In this document: in pieces, positions 51,393 to 63,093 of the stretch
Layout: each line of letters begins with the position of its first letter
Numbering within the stretch: the stretch's first letter is position 1
Source: Neofusicoccum parvum
Lineage: Eukaryota > Ascomycota > Dothideomycetes > Botryosphaeriales > Botryosphaeriaceae
Direction: 5' to 3'
NCBI GenBank assembly: GCA_020912385.1
Contig: CP087220.1
Coordinates: 1,426,001 to 1,490,000, forward strand
DNA: 64,000 nt
The notes under the pieces: generated by a model
Told to the model about the DNA's origin: nothing
Databases searched by the model: none
Seen by the model: only the letters and a program-made list of their open reading frames with translations
Program-made: the position numbers and the translations under genes

Positions 51393-53194
51393 ATGTTTTC
51401 CAAACTACTCCTGTTTTCTGCCCTCGCCCTCTTGGGCGGCAAGTACGTCCCGCTGCCGATTCTGGGGCAATGGGGCACGTTTGCTGTTCTCCTGATTTCT
51501 GAGATCGCGGTAAATCTTGTGGTGGTGTGCTATTTGTGGCCGTTTGTCCTGAGTCCCCTTCGGAAACTGCCCGGCCCCAAAGTGAGTGAAGTCCTCCTCT
51601 ACAAGTGAAGCACCACAATAACCATTATCCCATTAGGATGGACACTTCTTGTTTGGCCATGCGCTCGAGGAGATGGGTCGTGCGACCGGTGTTTTGGCGT
51701 GGGAGTGGGGTAAGAAAGTCGAGCATACGGATTTCATTCGCTACACCGGATTCTTCGGGGAGGAGAAGTTGCTCCCAATGAGCCCGGACACCGTGAGGCA
51801 GCTCCTCACGCACGACGACGTGCAGTGGCCTCCAGAGCTTCGGAAGACAATGGCGTACCAGCTGGGTGATGGCCTTGTCCTTGCAGAGGGCCCCCGGCAT
51901 AGGGTGAGTTTGGTGGATGCGCCTCAATCAAAAACCAGGTGCTGATAGAATGCAGCGCATGAAAAAGGCTCTCGGGCCGGCATTCACGCCTTCACAGCAA
52001 CGGCATCTCGTCCCAGACATGTGGAAGCAGGCTCAGCGATTCCGCGAAAAGCTCATCCATGCCATCAACGAGACGCCCAACGGGGTTGCTGAACTGAACA
52101 TGTCCAACTGGACCAATTACTGCACTTTCGATATCCTCGGTGCAACGGCATGGGGAGCAGACTTCAAGGCTCTCGACGATCCCTCCGCTTGGTTTGAGCT
52201 GTTCGACCGCAATTTTCCCATCGAAGGGTACAAGGGCTGGGATGCGTTCTACGTTTACGTGCTGCCCCTATTTGTGGATCACGGGCTGCTGAACAAACTT
52301 CCTATCGAACGGTACCAAAGCCAATTGACGGACAGGAGGCTCATGAATGAAAGATACCTGCACTACATTGAGCAGAGAAGGAGCAAGGATATGTCCACAG
52401 ACAATCAAGGAAACCACAAGGGTACGTTGGGCCCTCAGCTTATTTGGCGAAGGCACTGCTGAGCGTATGAAGATATGCTGTCAGTTATGATCAACACTAA
52501 GGAACTCACCGAGTACGACTTGATCGAGAACGCAATGACATTCACGGTAAGAGAATTGTCAAACGCCCAGTGATCCGACCAGCTACTTACGTCTATCTAG
52601 GCTGCCGGGTTTGCAACCAATGCATCGAGCTTGATCTGGGCCATCTACATCCTTGCCACCAGGCCCGAAGTCGCCCAGAAGCTCCGCGCCGAGATCCGCA
52701 AGGTCATCCCGGACCCCACCCAGCCCATCAACAGCTCCGATATGGATGCAATTAGGTATTTGCATTATTTCGTCATGGAGGTCACGCGCCTCTACCCCTC
52801 TGTTCCCAACAGCTGGAAGCAGGCCATGAAGGACGTCACCATCAACGGCGTCAAGATCCCCAAGGGCACGCAGATGGTCATTCCGAGCTTCGCCATCAAC
52901 AGATCCAGGGCAGTCTGGGGGCCTTCTGCCGATGAATTCATTCCAGAGCGCTGGGATCCAGAGAACAGGAAGCCGGGAATGGAGACCAACGGCTCGTACA
53001 TGACATTCATGATTGGGCCTAAGGCATGTATTGGAAAGGAGTATGCACTGAGGGCACTTAAGGCGATTCTGATTGCTTTAGCCGGCAGTTTTGAATTCGG
53101 CTACGATGGAAAGGATCCGATGAAGAATTTGGTTCCTGGCTTGACCCTTCGTCCTCGTGGAGGGCTGATGGTTAAGCTTTCTTTGGCAAAGTAG
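51393..53194 (+). CDS. Cytochrome P450 monooxygenase 2
   Basis: Five exons, 51393-51581, 51637-51903, 51956-52421, 52473-52546 and 52601-53194, give 529 residues. Two N-terminal hydrophobic segments (FSKLLLFSALALLGG and FAVLLISEIAVNLVVVCYLW) anchor it in the ER. PLRKLPGPK is the Pro-rich hinge, HRRMKKALGPAFTP spans the second intron, and the I-helix begins FTAAGFATNASSLIWA (the usual Thr region reads ATN). The K-helix is VMEVTRLYPSVP (ExxR), with FIPERWD and the heme loop FMIGPKACIGKEYA. All introns have canonical ends. A different P450 family from the one at 32632. It lies between the acyltransferase and a convergent exporter. Confidence 0.9.
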
Positions 53195-53525
53195 ATTAGA
53201 TTGTCTGTCTCAGTATACTGAATTTTATCTGTTACAATATAAAATATATGAATGGTGCGCCACATCATTCTGCAATCTCCAAAGTCTAAATGAGACAGCG
53301 AACAGAAAATAGTCGACAGAATGATGCTAAGGAGAATGACAGCACACAGGCCAATCAGAACTCCCGCACGCCGCACCAACCCAGCGAGTAACACATTGAA
53401 TCCAAAAACAAATCAAAAGCATCAGGATGGCAAAACCTTTACGAACACAGTCCAGATTAATCCTTTTACTAAGATATAGCGCAAACTAAGTTTATGCTAA
53501 TCCCCCACATTCCTCCAACACTCAA
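53195..53525. other. Intergenic region between convergent genes
   Basis: 330 bp, AT-rich, between the 3' ends of P450 2 and the MFS gene. Nothing recognisable. Confidence 0.6.
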
Positions 53526-55645
53526 TCAAGAAGCAGCTTTCCCATCTCCGATCTTCTTCCATTTGTGCAACACAGCCACACAGAATGAAAGAACGCCTGA
53601 CGCAATAGGCACTATAAATGCAGTCTGTACACCTTTGGCAACCGCTTCCGCCACTGCCAGACGGACAGCCGGATCAGTTGTGCCACTTCCCTTCAGCACG
53701 AGACTGTGCAGAATACCATCAATGATTGACTGAGAGAGGCCTGATGAGTGCAGGCTGTCTTGCAACTTTTTGTAAAACAAGGTACTGCAGAGGGAGACGG
53801 CGACGGAACTGATGACCAGGTTAGCACCGTCGGCAGTGACGATTGACGATTGCGTACCTTCCGAGCATCTTGATCATGTAAACCACTGCAAGCCCAATGG
53901 CTTCTTCATGTCTGTCCAGTTCCTGCTGGGCAACTCCCATGGCGATGAATTGACAGCATCCGGTGCCGAACGCGGCCAAGATCTGATAGCCAATCCACTG
54001 GCTCGAGGGTGTGCCGATGGAGAGAGTATGCAGCAACCCCGCACCGATGGAGAACGCCACTGAGCCGAATAGCATGGAAGGATTGAAAACTTTGAAGCGG
54101 TTGATAGCGACTCCGGTGAGGATTCCACCCACGGTTTGGCTGATCAGGTAGGCAAGTAGATCAACACCACTACCTTCCGCTGTGCTCCCTTTCACTCCCT
54201 GCATGACATGATTAGTAGTAAAACCGAGAACGTCTCAATGAAATACTCACCTGGAAGTAAAATGGCAGGAAGTAGACCTGGCTGGATGATCCCACCTCGG
54301 TAAGGAATCCAAATATAGAGCAAATGATGATGCCCCTCTTCTTCATGATACTCCGAGGAATCAGTGCCCTGTCTTCGGGAACAATGAACTGCTCAAATAC
54401 AAGCCCCCCAAGAAGAACAGCAAAAGCGACCAGGAGACCAATGACCTTGGGCTCTGACCATGCTCCTTCCCCTGCGAAGGTAAACGCCAGGAGAAGACAA
54501 GTCACAGACGACGCCATCAGCGCGCTGCCTGGAAGGTCGAGAGACTTGATCTTCTCCAACAGTGGGAGGCCTTTCGTGGTGCGAGGACGAGGCTTGTAGA
54601 GAAAGGTCATGGCGAAGACGGTTGCTCCGCCGATTGGCAAGTTCATGTAGAAGCACCAGCGCCAGGTCGAACGCGAAGCCAAGATGCCTCCAATAACAGG
54701 ACCGAGACAGGCGGCAATTCCTGGCGAGATAGTCAGTTTTGGTGTCCGTGGCTTTAGTGACCGCTGAACAGCTCACCTGCGGCAGAAGCAATAAGACCAG
54801 TAAATAGTGGGCGCTTCTCCTTGGGAATCACGTCGGCGATGATGAGCATGACGCCGGGTGCCATCAGCGCGCCAGCTGTTCCGGCAACTGTCCGGCCTGC
54901 AATGAACATGCCGGACGAATTCGCCAATGCACAGATTAGAGATCCAACTAAACGCTAAGTCAGCACGATCAAGTGTAAGATGGATATACAGTTCGCCTAC
55001 CCTCGAAGAAGAACATGCCGGTCAGGAAGCCATACTTGGTGTTGAAGAACGGATAGGCTTTTCCAAACACCGGCTGCAATGCGGGTATGGGCAGCAAGTA
55101 AGCCGAGCCATACCATCCAAACTCTGAAAGATCCCCCCATACTTCAACGAGGTGTGGTATGATCGTGGCTGTATCTGATTAGCGACAGCGGACACGCAGC
55201 GAAATCTGCAGGTAAAACGCACAGATAATTGTAGAATCGAGTGCAACCTGAAAGACTTCGGTCAGCTGCATGTATTGAAAAGCGCGTAGGATCGACATAC
55301 CACAAACATGGTCAATGCCAGAGCTACGCCGATTGCGACGCGGCGAGCCTGAGGTGTTTCGGGGCCGGCATCGTCGCCCCTGGATCCCTCACCATCTTTC
55401 GCATCGGCTTCGACGTCTTTCTCGGGTGCTCCCTCCAGAAACTTGCTTCCGTTGTCCTTCAGAGCTGGTGATGGGATGGCACTGAGCGCGTTCTTCTCAT
55501 CGGCCTTCTCCGACGGCACGGTTTCGGGCGATGGCGATCTCGAGGTCGTGTCTGCAACCAAAGCAGCGGCAAGATGCTCTTTCTCCTTGTCCAGAGAGAG
55601 GTCCTTGGAGCTGCTGCTATCACTGTTGGCCTTGTTCGATGTCAT
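53526..55645 (-). CDS. MFS drug:H+ antiporter, DHA2 (14-TM) type
   Basis: Seven exons on the minus strand, 55645-55301, 55247-55223 (25-nt micro-exon), 55168-55001, 54947-54777, 54720-54251, 54198-53858 and 53808-53526, give 600 residues. A ~100-residue acidic/Ser-rich cytosolic head precedes TM1 (VAIGVALALTMFVVALDSTII). DHA2 markers are EFGWYGSAYLL, FEVGSLICALANSS, GRTVAGTAGALMAPG, and LGPVIGGILASRSTWRWCFYMNLPIGG (motif C region). The end is a C-terminal helix and a Lys-rich tail. The micro-exon is needed to form ALDSTIISTIIP. The likely job is metabolite or toxicant efflux, compatible with neighbouring P450 2 and acyltransferase. Confidence 0.92.
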
Positions 55646-56096
55646 CTTTTCGAATCACAGCGTTGAATGGATGTGCATCGAGTCCCAGAGAGCGAAGCGG
55701 AAACAACCATCACAAATGGCAACGATGTCACTATCGGAGAGCGAGTGCCAGACACAGGCGTGTCATGCATCAAGCCAGAAGTGGAGTGCGAAGCGAGCGG
55801 TGTAAGCTGACGGGGTGATCACCCGCGCCGCATGCGAGAGCAAAACGGTCCGAAAGGAGACCATCACTCCGGCGCACTCGCTCGGCCCAGGGCCCGGTCA
55901 GACCGTCGCTCATGGCCGATTCTGGCAGGAAAAGAAGCCCTGCACGCGATGCATGCTCGTGCAGCCGAAGCGTATACAATGGTGTGGTGGCGCTGCTTGG
56001 CACGCTCAGCACTCTCCAGCCCAGTCCAACCCGAGTCCCACATCTGTCTGTCACTGCACCGTCCCTTCCTCCAAACACCAAGTGCTGTCAGGAAAA
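55646..56096. promoter_or_regulatory. Divergent promoter, MFS exporter and membrane protein
   Basis: 450 bp between divergent starts. No repeats or motif copies were recognised. Confidence 0.45.
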
Positions 56097-56977
56097 ATGG
56101 GCCACCTCAATCAGCGCGGCTGGATCAATGTTGCCACCCTCGTTGTCTACGTACCGCTGCTGGCGGGCACGCTGGCCACCCTGTTCCGCCAGCGTTTCCG
56201 AATGAAGTCCTTCTACTACCTCCTGGTATTCATTCTCGGTACGTGCAGCCCAGCAAACAAGCCTCACGGCTGCCTCTAACCATCCCTCCCACAGTGAAAT
56301 TCGTCGGCGCCGCCATGACCATCGACGTCCAGCTCAAAGACAACGCCAGCCTCTACACGCCCGCCGCCATCCTCAGCACCATCGTCCTGACCCCCCTCGT
56401 CATGACCGTCGCCGGCATCATCAACCTCCAGTCCGCCTCCTCCCCCCACCCCACCCCCCCACAACAAGCTTACGCCCTCCTCCCCAGAAGCGCCGCCGCC
56501 GCCGCGCCCACCGAGAAGCGCACCTTCTCAAGCCGCTCGTCGCGCCTCACGCGCCTGGCCCACCTCCTCATCCTCGCGTCGCTCGCGCTCGGCATCGTCG
56601 GCGGCCTCGACGTCTTCTCGACGACGCCCGACCCGGACACGCCGGGCAAGACGTACATGCGCGCGGCGGCCGGCCTGGCCGCCGGCGCGCTGCTGCTGAT
56701 CGCCGCCGTCGTCGCCACCAACTGGGCCGACGCGCGCGCCTTCGCCGGCTGGAGCGCCTCGCTGTACGTCGCGGTCGCGGTTGCCGTGCTGCCGCTGCTG
56801 GCCGCCAGGGTCGCGTACACGGTTGGCGTGGCGGCGACGGTGCTGACGACTAGGACACAGGTGTTCAATCCGCTGACTGGGAGCTGGGTGCTGTATCTGT
56901 GTTTGGCGTGGCTGCCTGAGGTGCTGATTGGGTATGTGATCGTTATTCTGGGGCTGGTGAAGCCGAGGGCTAGGTAG
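56097..56977 (+). CDS. Seven-helix membrane protein, DUF7702-like
   Basis: Two exons, 56097-56238 and 56295-56977, give 274 residues. The intron (GTACGT...CCACAG, phase 1) joins YYLLVFIL to VKFVGAAMTID. Helices are visible at WINVATLVVYVPLLAGTLA, FYYLLVFILVKFVGAA, AAILSTIVLTPLVMTVAGII, LAHLLILASLALGIVGG, AAAGLAAGALLLIAAVVA, SLYVAVAVAVLPLLAA and WVLYLCLAWLPEVLIGYVIVI. The layout (short N-terminal WINV...VPLL, then a K/R-[FI]-VGAA second helix) fits the fungal DUF7702 membrane family, whose function is not known. Ala- and Ser-rich loop between helices 3 and 4. Divergent from the MFS exporter. Confidence 0.8.
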
Positions 56978-57406
56978 TCGGGTGAGGGAGTGGGAGGGGC
57001 GGATGTCAGTTGTCAGTGTGTGGTAGAATGGATTTGAAGAGTCATGTTTTTACATGTAGATTGTAGATGCCAGTGTGAATATGATGTATGCGGAGAAACC
57101 TTTGAGGCACTGTGAGAATTCTGGATATACCATAATATAAAGCGGCCCTCTTCCAGAGTAGCGTTTGCACTGGCAATACCTATAAACTTCCCAGACTCAT
57201 TGGCGGCACGCTTTCGTCAACAATGACATGATACTCTTCACTATATTTTCCCAATGTTACGTCATTTGACTATGGGTTAAAGGAGTCAAGAGACACTAGG
57301 AAGTAGTGTTCGGATAAGGAAGAGTTTCTTGGATGGGGACTTCAACATCCGATTTTCCACAATCACAATCAAGATATGGCCGAAGCTGGCATTCAAACAA
57401 AGTCTT
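56978..57406. other. Intergenic region between convergent genes
   Basis: About 430 bp, AT-rich in the centre. Nothing recognisable. Confidence 0.6.
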
Positions 57407-57710
57407 TCAATTCCAGTAACTATATGGAGGAGGTATCACATCGTCTTTCAGGCTTCGGTGTATAAGATTATCCATTTCCTCCTCCAGCATATCTCCATAG
57501 AGGCGTTCGTTGAAACATGGACGAGTGGTTAAGAAGTGATGTGGGTTGTTGGGCTGAGATCGGTGAAGCATGTCATCTACGAGTGAGTTAGACGGTAGAC
57601 TGGCAACTGGAGGGTTTCTTGAACTACCTTGACAGATCAGGCTGATGGCTCTACTTCTGCTGGCCGTTTTTGTCACCCTTGATCTTCTTGATGAGCTTCC
57701 AGATGAGCAT
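57407..57710 (-). CDS. Small hypothetical protein
   Basis: Tentative two-exon gene on the minus strand, 57710-57677 and 57627-57407, predicting 84 residues. The short basic N-terminus MLIWKLIKKIK joins across a 49-bp intron to GSSRNPPVASLPSNSL. The rest is polar and acidic, ending with DGDMLEEE-like and DDVIPPPYSYWN segments (the exact reading of the first is YGDMLEEEMDNL). No domain is recognised. The intron ends (GTGACA...GTCAAG) are acceptable but not strong, and without splicing the first ATG frame stops after 19 codons. It may be a real small gene or noise. Confidence 0.35.
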
Positions 57711-58598
57711 TTTGGCGGTTGTTGGAGCTTCGAGGAGGACCCGAGAACGAGATGTACAAGTTGCAGGCGGAAGGATGGTTGTTGGAAGGTTGGTGCTGTT
57801 GGAGAGTAAGTTCAAGCGGCTGCACGATAATAAAGACAGTGGCAGTGGGGTCGAAATCTCCGGGTAAGCGCCGGCGACAGATAAGCATTGAGGCGCAGGA
57901 GCTTGTTTGGGCCGTTGCACGCGAGTCGTTGGCTGACGCGATCGACATTTCGCACAGCTTTCCCCGTTCGTGCTGACGGCCCCCCTGCTCCGCGCAGCGC
58001 CAGGCTCCACTTTCTCATCCCATCTGGTCAGCAGTGCGGACGCAACACGACGGCCCACGAATCTGGTGAAGCTCTGCGATAACGCACCCAGAGCTATGGT
58101 AACTTCGGCTGTGGGACATTGGATTTGGACCAAGCATGCATCGCGAATGTTGCGAAACGATATCGCTTGCACCGGCAGCGAGATTCGGGTCGATGGCGTG
58201 CTTTCGTCGGGTAACCTGTGCAAGTTGCGATTGGATAATGCAAGTCGAGTGTGCAGGAATCCGCCCAAGTGAACGCGCCTCCAGGCAGAAGCCACGCAGA
58301 GGTTACCATTTTGGGAACCAAGTCGAAAGGTCACTTGGACAGCGTGTTCCACATAGCGGTTGCCATTTGTTCCAACAACGCTGGTCAACCGCAGTGGCTG
58401 TCTCCTCGTATCTTTAGTCCCAGGAAACCAAAGGCAAAGGGCCACGGATAAGGACGCACATCACCACTCCAGTTCGCAGTCTATTCTGGTGATAGTCTTG
58501 GTCTTAATTGTTGGTTCTCAGACAAAGTAGCCATACAAAACGCCGCATCCTCCAACCCATGTCAAACACATGCAGTGAACCATTCGATGGCCCGGGGC
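57711..58598. other. Intergenic region upstream of the small hypothetical gene
   Basis: About 890 bp. A minus-strand frame stays open for ~245 codons here (57711-58445) but its composition is not protein-like. No other feature seen. Confidence 0.5.
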
Positions 58599-60355
58599 TC
58601 AGTGAACCATCCCACTCTGGCGGATCTGGACCACCGGATGATCCACCGGGTCCACAACCGGAGCTGGCAGAGATTCCATCATGATCATCGTAGCCGCCAC
58701 CTGCCTCCGCTGAATCTTCCCAGTTGCCGTCTTCGGCATAGTCTCCGTGAAGTACACCTGCAGCCTCGTCAGCAAAACACCTCTCAAGTGACTACCGAAT
58801 GATCTGTCACGTACCCTCTTCGGGACCTTGAACTTGGCGGCGCGCGTGCGGAAGAAGTCCTTCACGTCCTCCTCGGCCAGGCGGGCGCCGGGCCTGCGCA
58901 CCACCGCGACGCCCACGTCCTGGCCGTACAGGGCGTCGTCGATGGCGAAGCTGACGGCCTCGCCGACGTCCGGGTGCTGCAGCAGCAGATTGTCCAGCTC
59001 GATGGGGCTGATCTTCTCGCCGCCCTTGTTGATGAGCTCCTTGATGCGCCCCGTCAGCCGCACGTACCCCGCCCCGTCCACCACGCCCTGGTCGCCCGTC
59101 CGCAGGAACCCGTCCGCCGTGAACGTCGACGCGTTGACCGCCGCGTCCGCCACCAGGTAGCCCGACGTCACGTTCGCCCCGCGGATGCACACCTCGCCGA
59201 TGCTGCCGGCTGGGAGCGTGGTGCCGGCGTCGTCTTTGATGTGCAGCTCCACGCCCTGCGGGATCCCGACGGAGCCGGGGATGCGGCCGCCTGGGGTCAG
59301 CGGGTTGGAGCAGATTTGGTGGGCGGCTTCGGTCATGGCGTAGGCTTCGAGGACGGTGGTGTTGAGCTCGTACTCGAGTGCTTGGAGCACGGTTGGAGGA
59401 AGTGGCGACGAGCAAGACCGGATGAAGCGGATGGCTGGACGGGGCGAGGGAAGAGGGTTCTTGAGAAGGATCTGGTGGATGGTAGGGACGGCGGTGTACC
59501 AGTTGGCGCTGTGGTCGATGAAATCTTTCCAGAACTCGGAGGCCGAAAACTTCTGGGGCACGATCACTGAGCCGCCGCTGGCAAGGGGCGTGAGCATTCC
59601 AGCGACCAGTCCGTGAATGTGAAAAAGAGGCATGACGAGTAGGCCTCTATCCCGGGGTCCAAGGTTGTAGGTTGCTTGCACATTCTCTACAAGATGCATC
59701 AGTACTCTGCAGTCAGGCTACTATAGAGCGACACTCACTGATGGATTGAGTTATATTGCGGTGCGTAAGCGGGACCTTGAGCTGTTAGAAGTGTGCTACG
59801 GGAAGGTGGAAAGGTACTCACAGCTTTAGGCTTTCCAGTTGTTCCACTTGTGTGGAGAATAAGAGCGATATCGTCTGGTTGAGCATGAAGGTCCTTCAAC
59901 CTACTCACTCCGCCCACCGTGGTCTTTGTCTGTGCAGAGAAGACGATTTCGCCACCGTTGAAACTAACCTCGACAACACGCACACCACGTGTCCGAGCAG
60001 CCCTCACAGCATCAATGTTCCTGTCAATGGATCCCCACGGAACAAGAAGCACAGCTGCGTCCAAGTCCTCCAGGTAGTACTCAAACTCAGACTGCTTGTA
60101 GTCGAAGTTCAGCGGCGCCGCAACAGCTCGCATGCAGGTCGTCGCAAAGAAAGCCACGATGAGCTCAAGCGAGTTGGGGAGACTGAAGGCAACACGCGAG
60201 CCGTGGGTGATGCCAATTGCCGCGAGATTGAGCTGGAACTCTCTCACGCGGCGGGCGAGGTCCCGGTGAGAGACGCGAGTGTCTCCATGCTTTCCCGGAA
60301 CGACGAGGGCGGACGAGTCAAAGCCTGAGTGCAGACAAGACGCGAGCGTGGACAT
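58599..60355 (-). CDS. PCS60: AMP-forming acyl-CoA ligase, Pcs60 / oxalyl-CoA synthetase type
   Basis: Four exons on the minus strand, 60355-59822, 59775-59739, 59686-58815 and 58757-58599, give 533 residues. The adenylation core is ALILHTSGTTGKPKAVPLTHRN (A3 loop crossing intron 1). MPLFHIHGL, RFIRSCSSPLPP, LEAYAMTEAAHQ, TGDQG, LTGRIKELINKGGEKISPIELD and PKTATGKIQRRQ follow, an order that matches yeast Pcs60/Fat2, which acts on oxalate, very closely. Start ATG 60355 gives the family's usual N-terminus (MSTLASCLHSGF); an in-frame ATG at 60463 would add 36 residues. No C-terminal SKL-like peroxisomal signal (it ends SGMVH). It lies near an oxaloacetate-hydrolase-like gene, which would fit oxalate turnover. 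Confidence 0.88.
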
Positions 60356-60463
60356 GATTGAGGAGGGGGCTTCCTGCAGCGTGGGCTGGCAGACGGGAGT
60401 GGAAGAATACCACGACCAGAAAAGCGAGCGCAAGCTCATAATCGACATCACAATTGAATCCAT

Positions 60464-60993
60464 GTTTGCCTTTCCTTGATCATCAGTCTGGTGTGCTGCA
60501 GGCGTTCTAAGCAGCCGTTAAAGACGAAGCTCCATGTCGCTTTCTCACGATGATGGCGTGAAGGCCTCGCTTCCCGCCCGGTGGAGCTGTTTGGCTGAAT
60601 CAGGAGCTGTGAGACACCCTCACGCAAAGACTCAGGCCATGCAGGCGTTCGGTTGTAAGCTGACTTCATACGAGTCAACGCTCGCTTAAGCATTGGCCCC
60701 AATCCCGTGGCCCCTCACCCACACCTTCTACAACGCGACAGTCGGCCCGACATGGAGATCAACTGCAGGAGGAACAGGTGGACCAAAGGATCCTTGCATG
60801 GAATCGATGGATTGTGTGGAGCTTCTTTCTATTTTGAGCTGCTCTGTATCTTGTGCGGTGTTGTCTTTACAATATCAGAGTTGTCAGTGGGCTGGGAAGG
60901 AGTCTGCCGGGCGCTTTGGATGTGGACTTGATCCCGCTTCAACGTCCTTGTTCCGATATTGTCTACCTTTACTTCACCACTTGAAGCCAATCC
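60464..60993. promoter_or_regulatory. Divergent promoter, acyl-CoA ligase and small basic protein
   Basis: About 530 bp between divergent starts, with no motif copies recognised. Confidence 0.4.
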
Positions 60994-61554
60994 ATGGATC
61001 TGCCAAGCAATTATCGCACTGCGAAACGTCGTGGCTCACCTCTGGAGGCGGAAAATGAGCACAAAAAGAGGAGACTACGTGCAGAGTTGCCGGTGAGTTT
61101 TGTTCACGCAGCTTCTTGGATTTAACTGAATTGTAAGAACATAACCATTCATGGCTCCGTCAAAGACAGCGAGCTCAAAATGGATGGCATCGAATCATAT
61201 GTTCAGTCCAGGTCTCAGGGATCGAGTCCAAGCACGGGCCTTCCAAATTGTGAGATAATTGAAGTAGCTGCGAATCTATCCAGCAAAGAAGAGAGGAAAT
61301 CATGCACCGAGAAACTTTCTTCTCATGGCAAGAGTCTTGCGAGGTTCCCTGAGCTCGAGGTCATTCCAGACCAGGATGAATGCTTGCCTCCTCCGTTGTT
61401 AGTCATCGAATACGGGTGGCTATCAAAGGATTCTGGTGCTGGAAAAAGCACGGTGGATGTAACTGAAGAGTTGATAGAGTACGGGCAACATCTGCAGAAC
61501 ATTGAGAAGCTTGTCCATGAAAGGCTTGGCGAGCTTGACGGTATGGTGGAGTAG
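60994..61554 (+). CDS. Hypothetical protein with basic N-terminus
   Basis: Two exons, 60994-61092 and 61138-61554, predict 171 residues. Exon 1 encodes a basic, possibly nuclear-localising head (AKRRGSPLEAENEHKKRRLRAE). The 45-bp intron (GTGAGT...TTAACTGA...TGTAAG) keeps the frame. The rest is polar with a predicted helical C-terminal part (VTEELIEYGQHLQNIEKLVHERLGELD). A SGAGKST stretch resembles a P-loop but lacks the first Gly at the right spacing. The family is not recognised; coding status rests on the clean splice and composition. Confidence 0.5.
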
Positions 61555-61732
61555 CTTCTCATCTCTACAGCCTATTTCTTGACAGCTTACCCTTTACTTG
61601 TCCATGTGTGTGAATACTCTATGTCAATCATTCACTTCAGTCCCTGAATTTTGGCTACACACCACCATTCAGGAGATGGACTCTCGGTAGTCAATTAATG
61701 CAATCTGTCTGTAATTGGGTATTCTAAGAAAT

Positions 61733-63093
61733 CTACACCTTCGAAAACGCCGCCCCGCCAGCGGCCTCGTCCACCTCCCTGGCATGATCCAAGCCAACAA
61801 CCTCAAACAGCTTCTTCGGCGTCACATGTTTCGGCACACCCGTCACGCCCTCCTCCTTCAGCTTCTCAAACATGGCCTTCATGCCCACATACGCCGTCGC
61901 CAACGCAGCAAGGCTGAAGATCATGATCCTGAACCCCATCTCCTGGGCCTCCTGCACGCTGATCAGCGGGCTCGCGCCATTCTCGATGGCGTTCAGCAGC
62001 AGCGGCCAGGGGGCGAGGTCGCGGACGGCGCGGGCGGCCTGCTCCTTGGTCTCGAAGCCCTCGAGGATGCCGACGTCGGCGCCGAGGTCGCGGGCGGCGC
62101 GCAGGCGGGCGACGCACTCGTCGTAGCCGCGCGTCTGCAGCGCGTCCGTCCGCGCGATCACCACCATGTCCGACCGCGCCGCCGCCCGCGCGTTGACCGC
62201 CGCCCGCACCCGCGTCAGGAACTCGGCCGTCGGGACGACTTCTTTGCCCGCCAGGTGCCCGCACCGCTTCGACAGGATCTGGTCTTCGATGTGGAACCCG
62301 GCCACGCCGGCCCGCGCGTACTGCTGCACGGCCCGGGCGATGACGATGGGGCCGCCGTAGCCGGCTGGGGGGAGGTTAGCGGGGGGCTGTTGGGGTGGGA
62401 GGGGAAGGGGGGCAGCGTACCGTCCATGTCGGCGATGACGGGCGGCCCGAAGGGGTCAAGGTTGCAGATCATCTCGGCCTGCTCGCGCATGTCGTGCAGC
62501 TGGGCGACGGCGAGATCGGGCATGCCGAGGCGGGAGGCGGTTGTGCCTGCGCCGGTCTGCCGGCGGGGTCAGTACCAGAGGTCAGGTGGGCTTTGAGGCT
62601 CGAAGGGAGCGCTTACCATGTAGAGTCCCTCGAAGCCGACGGACATGGCCACGCGCGCAGAGAAGCCGTCAAACACCCCCGGACACACGATGATCCGGTC
62701 GGAGCGCTCGAGCAGCCGCCGGAGCTTGGTCGACCCGGGCAGGAAGCGGAACTCCTCGTCGGCCACCAGGTCGGGCGTGGGCGGCGGCGAGGCCTCGCTG
62801 TTGGCGGGCGGAGGGCGCTGGTCGGCGATCATGAGGCCAGAGTGGTGGTCGTCAGGACCGAGGGCGCGGTCCGCATCAAGGCGCAGATCTTGTCGTGGCA
62901 GCGTCTCCGGATTATCTCCAGAAGCGCAGCTTGACGCTCCAGCAGCGGTTCCAACAGAGTCTGCATCGGAGCTGGGCGGCGAGTCGTGGAAGACCTTGAC
63001 GCGCTTGAACGGGCCGGGGTGCGTGAGCTCGGAGGCGAACTGGTCGCGGAGAGTCTGGTCCGAGGAGAAGGACTTCAGGATGGACGGAGACAT
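61733..63093 (-). CDS. Isocitrate lyase/PEP mutase family enzyme, oxaloacetate-acetylhydrolase-like
   Basis: Three exons on the minus strand, 63093-62617, 62556-62421 and 62364-61733, give 414 residues. A polar ~105-residue head is followed by the TIM-barrel domain: IIVCPGVFDGFSARVAMSVGFEGLYMTGAG, IADMDAGYGGP (metal-binding Asp), HIEDQILSKRCGHLAGK (KxCGH catalytic loop), VIARTDALQTRGYDEC and LLNAIENGASPLISVQEA. This is the pattern of fungal oxaloacetate acetylhydrolase and its close relatives, which release oxalate and acetate from oxaloacetate, but related fungal PEPM-family enzymes share most of it. Neighbour of the Pcs60-type ligase, which would use oxalate. The long head may be a targeting or regulatory extension. 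Confidence 0.85.

Noticed and set aside
57997..58009. AGGCTCCACT near 58.0 kb as a motif copy in the right part
   Set aside because: Lacks the CGG triplet and the terminal A; not next to a cluster-type gene.
57651..58445. 264-codon open frame on the minus strand
   Set aside because: Composition is not protein-like (mixed Arg/Ser/Thr/Pro, no domain). It overlaps the small two-exon gene's first exon in the same frame and is probably its leader.
61429..61455. SGAGKST as a P-loop in the small basic protein
   Set aside because: The first Gly of GxxxxGK[ST] is missing at the required spacing and no other nucleotide-binding motif is present.
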